Shown here piece after piece: positions 13,645-27,339 of a stretch of DNA of 64,000 nucleotides. The notes under the pieces are model-generated. The model worked only from the letters and a program-made list of their open reading frames with translations. It made no database searches and had not been told where the DNA came from. The position numbers were made by a program, and so were the translations under genes. Position 1 is the stretch's first letter, and the number at the start of each line of letters is the position of its first letter. This DNA is from Liolophura sinensis. Taxonomy: Eukaryota; Mollusca; Polyplacophora; Chitonida; Chitonidae. Where the stretch lies: NCBI RefSeq assembly GCF_032854445.1, contig NC_088302.1, forward strand, positions 51,428,046-51,492,045, given 5' to 3'.

Positions 13645-13668
13645 CACACACACACACACACACACACA
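13645..13668 (+). repeat. (CA)n microsatellite
   Basis: A perfect run of about twelve CA dinucleotides. Confidence 0.95.
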
Positions 13669-13993
13669 AAGACGTATAAACTAATATGTACATAGATCTA
13701 CATAAATATTTATAAAGTCACCATGGCATACAAAATAAATATGCTCAGACTGAAAGTAGATTTTCGGGAGATTAGGGTTGGCCCTAAGAAGGGCCTTTGA
13801 GATGACGATTGATGCTGTTAACAGTCGTCATATGACAGTTCGGCGCATCGAGATACTTGGGTGAGTTGAATGATGTAGATGATGGCAGGGTGACACACAA
13901 CTGTTAGCGGGTTGGTTCAGGGAAATCACACATTTTCGCCCTGTTTCTGGTGAGTTGGGTTCTGGGACGAGAGCGTTGTGGTTATTGACAAGA

Positions 13994-14750
13994 TCATTCG
14001 TAATACATCATGAAATCAGTATAGTTCCCGGATGGTGAAGGGAATCGGGCACGGATGGCGGCGACTGCACATGAAGGTATTACTCGTCTAATGTTATTGC
14101 CAAGCCCGCGCCAACAGAACCGCACAAATTGACAACATGTCGACGTCTTCTGAAAAGATTAAGTTCAAATGGTGCAAGTTAATACCCAATGCCACATAAA
14201 AACCTCCTCTATTATTTAACTTTCAGATTATTGTCTGAAGACCAGCTTAGACTAAGTTCCAAAACTTGTGTACAATTGAATGCCATGTAAGAAATTAGTT
14301 ACTATCTGGCTATTATGTCACCTAGCCAGTCATGTCTGATGTCTTTGGTATGTTGTTTCAGTGATGTTTTAACGGCACAGACTTGCTCTCCCACAAGGAA
14401 GCACAAGTTCAGTCATATGACACAGTTCCTCATTGTCATATGACTGAAAAATTGTAAAGTATGACGTAAAACCTAAGCGTACATACATACATACATACAT
14501 ATATTTACAAATTTATACTCACTGATCTACTGATTTATTGTCGTCGTCCATCTTGTACTATTGCCTGTACTGGTAATATGCCACGTCAAGCACATCGGGG
14601 TTGAGGCACACCGGTTCAAGTCCTCTATGGTCTGTGATGCACTGGACTCGAACATCCATCTCCTCACACTTGGGGTAGATCACAGTTATTTCATGGCAAC
14701 AAACACATTCTGCTGCAGTTGGCATGATGATGTAGTTTCCACATTTACAC
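13994..14750 (-). pseudogene. P2X7 ballast-like (P2RX7_C) zinc-domain exons, gene fragment
   Basis: Exon 14750-~14558 follows an acceptor (GTTTTGACAG). It encodes C-K-C-G-N, M-P-T-A, C-V-C-C-H-E, C-I-T-D-H and V-C-L-N-P-D-V-L, the Cys-rich pattern of the cytosolic zinc domain first known from P2X7 receptors and widespread as a stand-alone module in invertebrates. Exon 14149-13994 follows another acceptor (CTTTTCAG). It encodes Q-F-V-R-F-C-W, V-I-P-S-C-A-V, I-R-A-R-F-P and S-G-N-Y-T-D-F, which is how that domain usually ends, then TGA. I saw no channel part and no clear first exon, so it may be a fragment or a small module gene. The donor between the two exons is uncertain. Confidence 0.6.
14385..14503 (+). 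repeat. SINE type B tail fragment with (CATA)n
   Basis: CATATGACTGAAAAATTG is followed by a GACGTAAAACC tail and about five ACAT units, as in the 3' end of the SINE at 3547-3889. The rest of the element is absent. It lies between the P2X7-like exons. Confidence 0.6.
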
Positions 14751-15497
14751 CTGTCAAAACATTGCACAGTTTCAGAATCTTTACCTTCACAACATCACAA
14801 AGAACTGTAGACATAGATAATTTTTAATTATCCTGCTGTAACAATTAGCAGAGTTGACATCAAAGCATATGCATGTCAGTGACGTCAACGAAAGTATAGT
14901 CACTGTTCAATGAACCGTGGGTCTGACTCATGCAAATGTAGAATTTCATATATTTTAAAGTGTATTTTTGGACTGTTATGAAATCTGCGTAAAAGAACCA
15001 AAGAATTTAGGGAACATGTCTTGAATTCATTAAATTGACGTTATTGCATGTTAAAAACAACATAATATTCTGGTTCTAATCTACTGGAGAAGTGCTTTGA
15101 GATGGTAATATTAAAAAGCAGTTGAGGACGTTGCTGTTGTTGTGGTATGTAAATATTGTTGACAGACGTCTGGCTAATATAAATTTCCGGTTATTTACCT
15201 GACCAACAAGTGTAACTGGTAATAGAAAACGTTTCACATATGTGTTTATAGTGTCCTTAACGCAGGACTTACGAAAAGGTTATAGTCTGCTAACATATTA
15301 TGTTACCGTAGCATTCAGTGTTCTGTAAACAGACAGCTCACTTTCACTGTCTTCAGTTGCAATGCTTGCGACCTCACTCCTCGCCTCTGTGTTGTTGCTA
15401 TTTTCCCCATCATCAGACGCTTAAGGCTCAAGTCTTTAACGTTGGATTAGAAAGAAGAACAGTAAAGTGCTGATATATTTATTATACCATTTAAAGT

Positions 15498-18400
15498 TTA
15501 AAATATGAGTCGAAAACCAGGGCATACTTAAAAATGGTGTTGCCTTGTCTAACCATATATTCAATTAATAAAATCAAGATATACTCTATGTATAAATAAG
15601 CCACGCTCATTAATATTCAATATCTTTGATAAGATAAACAGTTTATAACACATGAACATTTGACAAAAGAAATGATTTTTGTGGACAAGATTTAGTCATG
15701 GATTAAACACTCAAGTCCTATCCGGTCGTACCTACATGGGAATGTTGCAGCAACCTGTGCATAGTCGTGGGTTTCCTCAGGCTTCTGTGAGCGGTTCCCT
15801 CCCACCATTCGTATAAGTGAAATATTCTTTAGTACAGCATAAAACACGAATAAAATAAATAAACAAACAGTCAAGTGTATGTCTGAATGCGAAACGCATG
15901 CGCGGTATTAGCGTATTTAGGCGATTATGAAGACACACTAAAGGCCTTCTATTAGGTGTATTCCTTCATGGTCCACGTAGATATGCGGAATTTTTAATCA
16001 TACATGTAGGTCTATAAATATACTGTTGCCAGGCCACTAAAGAATAAAGAACTGCGGGACATCTGAAGAAATTTGAATTGAATATGATAAAATGTTACTC
16101 CAAAAGTTAAGAAGATATTAGGCTACAGGTAGCAACTACAGAGTTGGTGTAAATCTCGGAAGCTATCTTATGTCATACAAAAACACACAGGAGTATGGAC
16201 AACGATGTAGGAAAAAACATGGTTTCACACGTCTGTAAGCTGTATACATACATAGAGGTTTAAAAGCTAACAGGCTCTTAAAGCAAGAAGGAACCCAGTG
16301 TTAAAGTTATAGTGGTGTGGGTGGGGGTTGGGGTGGAGCTGGAGGTGGAGTTGAAATCCTCGATTATCAAATTATCGATTATCAAATTATCGAGGAGAAA
16401 ACTATATTATACCTTACAGCGTTTCTTTCCTAAGGCACGGCTTGTTTGTCATAATACATTCCGTGTTTTAATAAAGGTGTATTGAAAGAAAAACATAACG
16501 AGTTTAAAACAGGTTGCATGTATAAAACTCCTTGGAATGGTGATTCCGAAGGGAACGTTGGTTGCAATAATTATGTCTACATTAGAGCAATGAGCTTTAA
16601 ACCAAACTGACACGGAGTCGACGTCAATCTCATGTGACTTTAAAGACTTTACTGTTGGCGTGGAATGTTGATGGGTCTCGGCATGACAGGCTCCCACAAT
16701 AAAAGGACACGCCATGTCCTTGTCGGTCAGCTCTCAGTACAGTTTGGTAAAGTACGTGTCGTGCCTAGTGTCTCCCTTTACGGGAAGATATTGTTGTGAT
16801 GTAGCTAAAATTCTGGCTAATCGGTTTGCATGGATTTCCTGTGTACGGCAGGAAATGCTGAAAATTAGCCACTTGTTGATCTCATGGAATATTTAATCAG
16901 GAAATAACAGCTTGCCTTTGCATCACTATTGGTATACATTATCCGTTAAAGAGGAAACCTACCCAAGACATCAGCACAAATGCAATCTACTTTTTTATTG
17001 TTATTTCAGAATAGCTCAAAAATTACCTGTCACAAAACATCAGCCTATGCACGTATTACCGTTACAAATTGGTAATCAAGTTCCTAAAGGTTTTAAAGCG
17101 GTTCCCATTACAAGTTGTTTAAACTTTAAAATCATTTTCATGCTAAAATTAGTACAGGTATACGAGTCTGATATTTATTAAAAGGCAATAACTTTAACTA
17201 TTCTTGCATAGTAAATTCAGACAATTTGATTTAATCGGCGAATATGGATTGTTTTGCTAAAACTTTCCGGTGTATAACCTCTGTAAGTTTATTTGATTTG
17301 GCCTACATAATGAAGGCCGGAGTGAAAATGTCTAGTTATCACTCTCGTCTTACAGCGTGCGAGAGGAATACATTAGAGGATAGCATAAGTATGTAGATAA
17401 AACACACCTATACAGACAAACAAAATGTGGGTGAGATCAATAAATACTTAAATAGCACAAAACGGTAACATATTTTCCAATATTTTCATCTTTATATAAA
17501 GTACATGTACAAGACGACAAACATCAATAATGTATTTTTCTCACATTACTTTGCTGAAAAGTTGTCTTTCATGGTTGGTCGTCCTTATTGTTTATCAACG
17601 TGCTCTATGCCATCGTAAGAATTTCTGTGAAAATGATCATCAAGTGGTGTGATTCTGGCCGCCGTTGACAAAACCACATCAAACACCTCGCCTGTCGCAA
17701 GTGAACAGTCGCCATTGAGTGTAGTAGATCAGTTCACACTAGAATGAACTGCACAAGTAGTGACGCTATGTTTGTGACGTCACAGTTACGCTGCGTCATG
17801 TCGTGTATCATTGCTCGGCGCAAAACACATTCCCACTCCAGAATTGAAGTATGTTTGAGTACCAGCGCTAGGAGTTTCTCTTACGTGCATGTTTACTTGA
17901 AATTAAAATAAATACACAGGAAAATTGTCTCAATAGATGTCTTTTTAGAGCAAAACCCTACATGATACAGACTGTGTGCGCGTAACGTTTGTTTCTAGGA
18001 TTGTAATTTGTCCATCGCATGCTTAGCAACGTCACTGCGCCGACGTTCGGTAAACATCGGTAATCATCGGCTGTTTATATATGAAGGAGATGTGCTATCA
18101 GGTTAATCACTGTTTAACCAAACGACATGTTCACATTTGACAAAGTGTGTTAAGAGTTAGTTGTATTTCATGTATGGCTTATTTCTTCCCACAGTAATAC
18201 TGACGTATAAGTGAAACATTATTGAGTGCAGAGTAAAATGCCAATGAAATAAATAAATGGACACACCTATTTGAGTGAAAAATTGTTGAGTATACGAGAC
18301 AAAAACCCAAGTATACGTAACAATGGTCTTGTCTCGTTACACTCTTACCATATATTCAATTAATAAAATAAAGATACTCGCTATATATAAATAAGCCACG

Positions 18401-18671
18401 CTCATTAATGTTCAATATCTTTGATCAAATAAACAGTTTATAACACATGAACATTTGACAAAAGAAATGATTTTTGTGGACAAGATTTAGTCATGGATTA
18501 AACACTCAAGTCCTATCCGGTCGTACATACATGGGAATGTTGCAGGAACCTGCTCATAATCGTGGGTTTCCTCAGGCTTCTGTGAGCGGTTCCCTCCCAC
18601 CATTCGTATAAGTGAAATATTCTTGAGCACAGCGTAAAACACGAATAAAATAAATAAACAAACAGTCAAGT
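15498..18671 (+). repeat. Tandem-array: end of copy 2 and copy 3
   Basis: 15498-15872 completes copy 2, resuming at GAGTCGAAAACC. Copy 3 runs from about 15873 and lacks part of the opening block. It contains the half-SINE tail (15700-15860) and the GTGACGTCACAG block near 17776. Short reading frames are copies of ones seen in every unit. Confidence 0.75.
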
Positions 18672-21407
18672 CTTTGGTGTGAGTATAATGGGGACACGTT
18701 TCAATGCAAATTTACAAATGTACTCTAAGCAGTCAAGTGTATGTCTGAATACAAAACGCATGCGCAGTACTGGCGTGATTAAGCGATTATGAAGACAGGC
18801 TATACTAACAAGTGTATTCCTTCTTGATCCACATAGATATGCAATCGTATATTTAAAAAATATCAGCACGAACTGGCGCTGAAAATATCCCCTCGTTCAT
18901 TTGATTAGTTCTGGCCATAATAGGGCTGCCGTACTGCAGACGTGGCGTTATAAGCCATAATATTCATTGATTCTTTTAATCATACATGTAGGTCTGTAAT
19001 TTTACTAATGTCAACCCATTAACAAATTGCGGGACTTCTTAAGAAATTTAAATTCAACATGATAAAATGTTACTCTAAAAGTTAGGAAGATATTAATCTA
19101 CAGGTAGAGACTATACAGTTGGTGCAAATCTCGGAAGCTGTCCTGTGTCATTGCAAAACACACAGGAATATGGACAACGAAGTAGGAAAAAATGGTTTTA
19201 CTCGTCTGTAAGCTGTTTACATACATAGAGGTTTTAAAAGCTAACAGGCTATTAAAGCAACAAGGAACCCGGTGTTCAAGTTACAGTGGTGTGGGTGGGG
19301 ATTGGGGTGGAGCTGGAGGTGCATTATCAAATTTCCGATTATCAAATTATAGAGGAGAAAACTATATTATACCTTACAGCGTTTCTTTCCTAAGGCACGG
19401 CTTGTTTGTCATAATATATTCCGTGTTTTAATAAAGGATGTATTGAAAGAAAAACATAACGAGTTTAAAACAGGTTGCATGTATAAAACTCCTTGGAATG
19501 GTGATTGCGAAAGGAACGTTGGTTGCAATAATTATGTCTACATTAGCGCAATGTGCTTTAAACCAAACTGACACAGAGTCGACGTCGATCTCTTGTGACT
19601 TTAAAGGCTTTACTGTTGGCGTAGAATGTTGATGGATCTCGGCATGACAGGCTCCCACAATAAAAGGATACGCCATGTCCATGTCGGTCAGCTCTCAGTA
19701 CAGTTTGGTAAAGTACATGTCGTGCCTAGTGTCTCCCTTTACGGGAAGATATTCTTGTGATGTAGCTAAAATTCTGGCTAACCGGTTTGCATGGATTTCC
19801 TGTGTACGGCAGGAAATGCTGAAAATTAGCCACTTGTTGATCTCATGGCATATTTAATCAGGAAATAACAGCTTACCTTTGTGTCACCATTGATATACAT
19901 TATCCGTTAAAGAGGAAACCTACCCAAGACATCAGCACAAATGCAATCTACTTTTTTATTGTTATTTCAGAATATCTCAAAAAATTACCTGTCACAAAAC
20001 ATCAGCCTATGCACGTGTTACCATTTCAAATTGCTAATCAAGTTCCTAAAGGTTTTAAAGCGGTTCCCATTACAAGTTGTTTAAACTTTAAAATCATTTT
20101 CACGCTAAAATTAGTACACGTATACGAGTCTGATATTTATTAATAGACAATAACTTTAACTATTCTTGCATAGTAAATTCAGACACTTTGATTTAATTGG
20201 CGAATATGGATTGTTTTGCTAAAACTTTAAGGAATATAACCTCTGTAAGTTTATTTGATTTGGCCTACATAATGATGGCCGGAGTGAAAATGTCTAGTTA
20301 TCACTCCCGTCTTACAGCGTGCGAGAGGAATACATTAGAGAATAGCATAAGTATGTAGATAAAACACACCTATACAGACAAACAGAATGTGGGTGAGATC
20401 AATAAATGATTAAATAACACAAAACGGTAACATATTTTCCAATATTTTCATCTTTATATAAAGTACATGTACAAGACAACAAACAAAAATAATTTATTTT
20501 TTTCACAAAATTTTGCTGAAAAGTTGTCTTTCATGGTTGGTCGTCCTTATTGTTCATCAACATGCTCTATGCCATCCTAAGAATTTCAGTGAAAATGTCA
20601 TCAGGTGGTGTGATTCTGGCCGCCGTTGACAAAACCACATCAAACACCTCGCCTGTCGCATGTGATCAGTCGCCTCATTGAGTGTAGTAGGTCAGTTTAC
20701 TCTAGAATGAACTGCACAAGTAGTGACGCTATGTTTGTGACGTCACAGTTACGCTGGGTCATGTCGTGTATCATTGCTCGGCGCAAAACACATTCCCACT
20801 CCAGAATTGAAGTATGTTTGAGTACCAGCGCTAAGAGTTTCTCTTACGTGCATGTTTACTTGAAATTAAAATAAATACACAGGAAAATTGTCTCCATAGA
20901 TGTCTTTTTAGAGCCAAACCCTACATGATACCGACTGTGTGCGCGTAACGTTTGTTTCTAGGATTGTAATTTGTCCATCGCATGCTTAGCAACGTCACGG
21001 CACCGACGTTCGGTAAACATCGGTAATCATCGGCTGTTTATATATGAAGGAGATGTGCTATCAGGTTAATCACTGTTTAACCAAACGACATGTTCACATT
21101 GGACAAAGTGTGTTAAGAGTTAGTTGTATTTCATATATGGCTTATTTCTTCCCACCGTAATACTGACGTATAAGTGAAACATTATTGAGTGCGGAGTAAA
21201 ACACCAATGAAATAAATAAATGCACACACCTATTTGAGTGAAAAATTGTTGAATAACAATGGTGTTGCCATGTTACACTCTTACCATATAATCAATTAAT
21301 AAAATGAAGATACTCGCTATGTATAAATAAGCCACGCTCATTAATATTCAATATCTTTGATCAGATAAACAGTTTATAACACATGAACATTTGACAAGAG
21401 AAATGAT
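18672..21407 (+). repeat. Tandem-array unit, copy 4 (2.74 kb)
   Basis: The subtype-A opening reads GCGGGACTTCTTAAGAAATT, shared with copies 7 and 9. From about 19545 onward it is nearly identical to 45913-47775 at a constant offset of 26,368 bases. No gene is supported. Confidence 0.8.
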
Positions 21408-24365
21408 ATAATAGTGACACGTTTCAATGCAAATTTACAAATGCACTCTAAGCAGTCAAGTGTATGTCTGAATACAAAACGCATGCACAGTACTGGCCTG
21501 TTTAGGCGATTATGAAGACACACTATACTAGTATGTGTATTCCTTCTTGATCCACATAGATATGCAATCGTATATTTGAAAAATATCAACACGAACTGCG
21601 CTGGAAATATCTCTTTGTTCATTTGATTAGTTCTGACCATAATAGGGCTGCCGTACTATCGCTGTGGCGTTATAAGCCATAATATTCATTGATTCTTTTA
21701 ATCATACATGTAGGTCTATAAATATACTAATGTCAATCCATTAAAAAATAAAACATTGCGGGACTTCTTAAAAAATTTAAATTCAACATGATAAAATGTT
21801 ACCCTAAAAGTTAGGAAGATGTTAAACTACAAGTAGAGACTATAGAATTGGTGCAAATCTCGGAAGTTGTCTAATGTCATACAAAAACACACAGGAGTAT
21901 GGACAACGAAGTAGGAAAAAACATGGTTTCACACGTCTGTAAGCTGTATACATATATAGAGGTTTAAAAGCTAACAGGCTCTTAAAGCAACAAAGAACCC
22001 AGTGTTAAAGTTATAGAGAAGTGGGTGGGGATAGGGGTGCAGCTGGAGGTGGATTTTCAAATTATCGATTATCAAATTATCGAGGAGAAAACTATATTAT
22101 ACCTTACAGCGTTTCTTTCCTAAGGCAGGACTTGTTTGTCATAATACATTCCGTGTTTTAAGAAAGGTGTATTGAAAGAAAAACATAACGAATTTAAAAC
22201 AGGTTGCATGTATAAAAGTCCTTGGAATGGCGATTGCGAAGGGAACGTTGGTTGTAATAATTATATCTACATTAGAACAATGAGCTTTAAACCAAACTGC
22301 CACAGGGTCGACATCGATCTCATGTGACTTTAAAGACTTTACTGTTGGCGCAGAATGTTGATGGCTCTCGGCATGACAGGCTCCCACAATAAAAGGATAC
22401 GCCATGTCCTTGTCAGTCAGCTCTCAGTACAGTTTGGTTAAGTACGTGTCGTGCCTACCTTCTCCCTTTATTGGAAGATATTGTTGATGTAGCTAAAATT
22501 CTGGCTAATCGGTTTGCATGGATTTCCTGTGTACGGCAGCAAATGCTGAAAATTAGCCACTTGTTGATCTCATGGAATATTTTATCAGGAAATAACAACT
22601 TACTTTTGCGTCACCATTGGTATACATTATCCGTTAAAGAGGCTACCTACCCAAGACATCAACACAAATGCAATTTACTTTTTATTGTTATTATAGAATA
22701 GCTAAAATAATTACTTGTCACAAAACATCAGCCTATGCACGTGTTACCGTTTCAAATTGGTAATCAAGTTCCTAAAGGTTTTAAAGCGGTTCCCATTACA
22801 AGTTGTTTAAACTTTAAAATCAATTTCACGCTATAAATAGTACAGGTATACGAGTCTGATATTTATTAATAGACAATAACTTTAACTATTCTTGCATGGT
22901 AAATTCAGACACTTTGATTTAATTGGTGAATATGGATTGTTTTGCTAAAACTTTCCGGTATTTAATCTCCGTAAGTTTATTTGATTTGGCCTACATAATG
23001 ATGGCCGGAGTGAAAATGTCTAGTTATCACTCCCGTCTTACAGCGTGCGAGAGGAATACATTAGAGAATAGCATAAGTATATAGATAAAACACACCTATA
23101 CAGACAAACAGAATGTGGGTGAGATCAATAAATGATTAAATAACACAAAACGGTAACATATTTTCCAATATTTTCATCTTTATATAAAGTACATGCACAA
23201 GACAACAAACATAAAGAATTTATTTTTCTCACATTATTTTGCTGAAAAGTTCTCTTTTATGGTTGGTCGTCCTTATTGTTCATCAACGTGCTCTATGCCA
23301 TCCTAAGAATTTCAGTGAAAATGTCATCAGGTGGTGTGATTCTGGCTGCCGTTGACAAAACCCACATCAAACACCTCGCCTGTCGCATGTGAACAGTCGT
23401 GTCAGTGTGTGTAGTAGATCAGTTTACTCTAGAATGAACTGTACAAGTAGTGACGCTATGTTTGTGACGTCACAGTCAAGCTGCATCATGTCGTGTATCA
23501 ATGCTCGGCGCAAAACACATTCCCACTCCAGAATTGAAGTATGTTTGAGTACCTACGCTAGAAGTTTGTCTTACGTGCATGTTTACTTGAAATTAAAATA
23601 AATACACAGGAAAATTGTCTCAATAGATGTCTTTTCAGTGCCAAACCCTAAATGATACCGATTGTGTGCGCGTAACGTTTGTTTCTAGGATTGTAATTTG
23701 TCCATCGCATGCTTAGCAACGTCACGGCACCGACGTTCGGTAAACATCGGTTATCATCGGCTGTTTATATATAAAGGCGATGTGCTATAAGGTAATTACT
23801 GTTTAACCAAAAGACATGTTCACATTTGACAAAGCGTGTTAAGAGTTAGTTGTATTTCATATCTGGCTTTTTTCTTCCAACCGTAATACTGACGTATAAG
23901 TGAAACATTATTGAGTGCGGAGTAAAACACTAAAGTAATAAATAAATGCACACACCTATTTGAGTGAAAAATTGTTGAGTATACCAGTCAAAAACCCAAG
24001 TATACGTAACAATGGTGTTGCCTTGTTACACTCTTCCCATATAATTAATTAATAAAATGAAGACACTCTCTATGTATAAATAAGCCACGCTCATTAATGT
24101 TCAATATCTTTGATCAGATAAACAGTTTATAACACATGAACATTTGACAAAAGAAATGATTTTTGTGGACAAGATTTAGTCATGGATTAAATACTCAAGC
24201 CCTATCCGGTCGTACATACATGGGAATGTTGCCGAAAACCTGCGCATAGTCGTGGGTTTCCTCAGGCTTCTGTGAGCGGTTCCCTCCCACCATTCGTATA
24301 AGTGAAATATTTATGAGTACAGCATAAAACACGAATAAAATAGATAAACAAACAGTCAAGTCTAT
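21408..24365 (+). repeat. Tandem-array unit, copy 5 (2.96 kb)
   Basis: This copy matches copy 8 (47776-50734) almost base for base at an offset of 26,368. That includes the shared local losses and the reading frames at 21374-21640 and 47742-48008, whose translations are identical. It is subtype B in the A-B-C-A-B-A-C order of copies 4-10. Confidence 0.85.
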
Positions 24366-27339
24366 GGTGTGAGTATTATAGTGACACGTTTCAATGCAAA
24401 TTTAAAAATGTACTCTAAGCAGTCAAGTGAAATGAATGCAAAACGCATGCACGGTACTAGCGTGTTTAAGCGATTATGAAGACACGCTATACTAACAAGT
24501 GTATTCCTTCTTGATCCACATAGATATGCAATCGTATATTTAAAAAACTATCAACACGAACGGCGCTGGAAATATCTCCTCGTTCATTTGATTAGTTCTG
24601 GCCATAATAGGGCTGCCGTACTGCCGATGTGGCGTTATAAGCCATAATATTCATTGATTCTTTTAATCATACATGTAGGTCTGTAGTTTTACTAATGTCA
24701 ACCCATTAATAAATTGCGGGACATCTGAAGAAATTTGAATTGAATATGATAAAATGTTACTCCAAAATTTAGGAAGATATTAGGCTACAGGTAGCAACTA
24801 CAGAGTTGGTGTAAATCTCGGAAGCTGTCTAATGTCATACAAAAACATACATGAGTATGGACAACGAAGTAGGAAAAAACATGGTTTCACACGTCTGTAA
24901 GCTGTATACATACATAGAGGTTTTAAAAGCTAACAGGCTCTTAAAGCAACAAGGAGCCCAGTGTTAAATTTATAGAGAAGTGGGTGGGGATAGGGGTGGA
25001 GCTGGAGGTGCATTATCAAATTATCGATTATCAAATTATCGAGGAGAAAACTATATTATACCTTACAGCGTTTCTTTCCTAAGGCACGGCTTGTTTGTCA
25101 TAATACATTCTGAATAAATACTTTTAATAAAGGATGTATTGAAAGAAAAAACATAACGAGTTTAAAACAGGTTGCATGTATAAAACTCCTTGGAATGGCG
25201 ATTGCGAAGGGATCGTTGGTTGCAATAATTATGTCTACATTAGAGCAATGAGCTTTAAACCAAACTGGCACAGAGTCGACGTCAATCTCACTTGACTTTA
25301 AAGGCTTTACTGTTGGCGTAGAATGTTGATGGGTCTCGGCATGACAGGTTCCCACAATAAAAGGATACGCCATGTCCTTGTCGGTCAGCTCTCAGTACAG
25401 TTTGGTAAAGTACATGTCGTGCCTACCTTCTCCCTTTACGGGAAGATATTGTTGTGATGTAGCTAAAATTCTGGCTAATCGGTTTGCATGGATTTCCTGT
25501 GTACGGCAGGAAATGCTGAAAATTAGCCACTTGTTGATCTCATGGAATATTTTATCAGGAAATAACAACTTACTTTTGCGTCACCATTGGTATACATTAT
25601 CCGTTAAAGAGGCTACCTACCCAAGACATCAGTACAAATGCAATCTAATTTTTACCGTTATTTTGGAATAGTTTATATTATTACATGTCACAAAACATAA
25701 GCCTGTGCACTTGTTACCGTTCCAAATTGGTAATCATGTTCCTAAAGTTTTTAAAACGGTTTCCATTACAAGTTGATCAAACTTTAAAATCATTTTCACT
25801 CTGTAAATAGTATAGGTATATGAGTCTGATATTTATTAAAAGGCAATAACTTTAACTATTCTTGCATGGTAAATACAGACAGTTTGATTTAATCGGCGAA
25901 TATAGATTGTTTTGCTAAAACTTTCCGGTGTATAACCTCCGTAAGTTTATTTGATTTGGCCTACATAATGATGGCCGGAGTGAAAATGTCTAGTTATCAC
26001 TCCCGTCTTACAGCGTGCGAGAGGAATACATTAGAGGATAGCATAAGTATGTAGATAAAACACACCTATACAGACAAACAAAATGTGGGTGAGATCAATA
26101 AATACTTAAATAGCACAAAACGGTAACATATTTTCCAATATTTTCATCTTTATATAAAGTACATGTACAAGACAACAAACATAAAGAATTTATTTTTCTC
26201 ACATTATTTTTCTGAAAAGTTCTCTTTTATGGTTGGTCGTTCTTATTGTTCATCAACGTGCTCTATGCCATCGTAAGAATTTGAGTGAAAATGATCATCA
26301 AGTGGTGTGATTCTGGCCGCCGTTGACAAAACCCACATCAAACACCTCGCCTGTCGCATGTGATCAGTCGCCTCAATGAGTGTAGTAGATCAGTTTACTC
26401 TAGAATGAACTGCACAAGTGTGACGCTATGTTTGTGACGTCAAAGTCACGCTGCATCATGTCGTGTATCATTGCTCGGTGCAAAACACATTCCCACTCCA
26501 GAATTGAAGTATGTTTGAGTACCAGCGCTAGGAGTTTCTCTTACGTGCATGTTTACTTGAAATTAAAATAAATACACAGGAAAATTGTCTCCATAGATGT
26601 CTTTTTAGAGTCAAACCCTACATGATACAGACTGTGTGCGCGTAACGTTTGTTTCTAGGATTGTAATTTGTCCATCGCATGCTTAGCAACGTCACTGCGC
26701 CGACGTTCGGTAAACATCGGTAATCATCGGCTGTTTATATATGAAGGAGATGTGCTATCAGGTTAATCACTGTTTAACCAAACGACATGTTCACATTGGA
26801 CAAAGTGTGTTAAGAGTTAGTTGTATTTCATGTATGGCTTATTTCTTCCCACCGTAATACTGACGTATAAGTGAAACATTATTGAGTGCGGAATAAAACG
26901 CCAATGAAATAAATAAATGTACACACCTATTTGAGTGAAAAATTGTTTAGTATACGAGACAAAAACCCAAATATACGTAACAATGGTCTTGTCTCGTTAC
27001 ACTCTTACCATATATTCAATTAATAAAATAAAGATACTCGCTATATATAAATAAGCCACGCTCATTAATGTTCAATATCTTTGATCAAATAAACAGTTTA
27101 TAACACATGAACATTTGACAAAAGAAATGATTTTTGTGGACAAGATTTAGTCATGGATTAAACACTCAAGTCCTATCCAGTCATACATACATGGGAATGT
27201 TGCAGGAACCTGCGCATAATCGTGGGTTTCCTCAGGCTTCTGTGAGCGGTTCCCTCCCACCATTCGTATAAGTGAAATATTCTTGAGCACAGCGTAAAAC
27301 ACAAATAAAATAAATAAGCAAACAGTCAAGTCTATGGTC
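24366..27339 (+). repeat. Tandem-array unit, copy 6 (2.97 kb)
   Basis: Subtype C, with GCGGGACATCTGAAGAAATT and the short form CAAGTGAAATGAATGCAAAA, both shared with copy 10. No gene is supported. Confidence 0.8.

Larger units (their letters stand above)
6965..15497. other. 8.5 kb foreign block inserted in array copy 2
   Basis: This interval has no similarity to the array. It is bounded by TTAA at 6961-6964 and TTAA at 15498-15501. In array copy 1 the corresponding site reads TTGTTAAGTATAC, so a TTAA target is present in the parent sequence. I could not find convincing terminal inverted repeats. It contains the THAP/DDE pseudogene, a SINE fragment, a (CA)n run and P2X7-like exons. I see no gene in 6965-7233 or 12743-13990. 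14751-15497 holds only an acidic open stretch near 15305-15420 (-), which might be an upstream exon of the P2X7-like gene. Confidence 0.6.

Noticed and set aside
15692..15874. 60-codon minus frame recurring in many array units
   Set aside because: It is the reverse of a half-SINE tail embedded in each unit, not a gene family.
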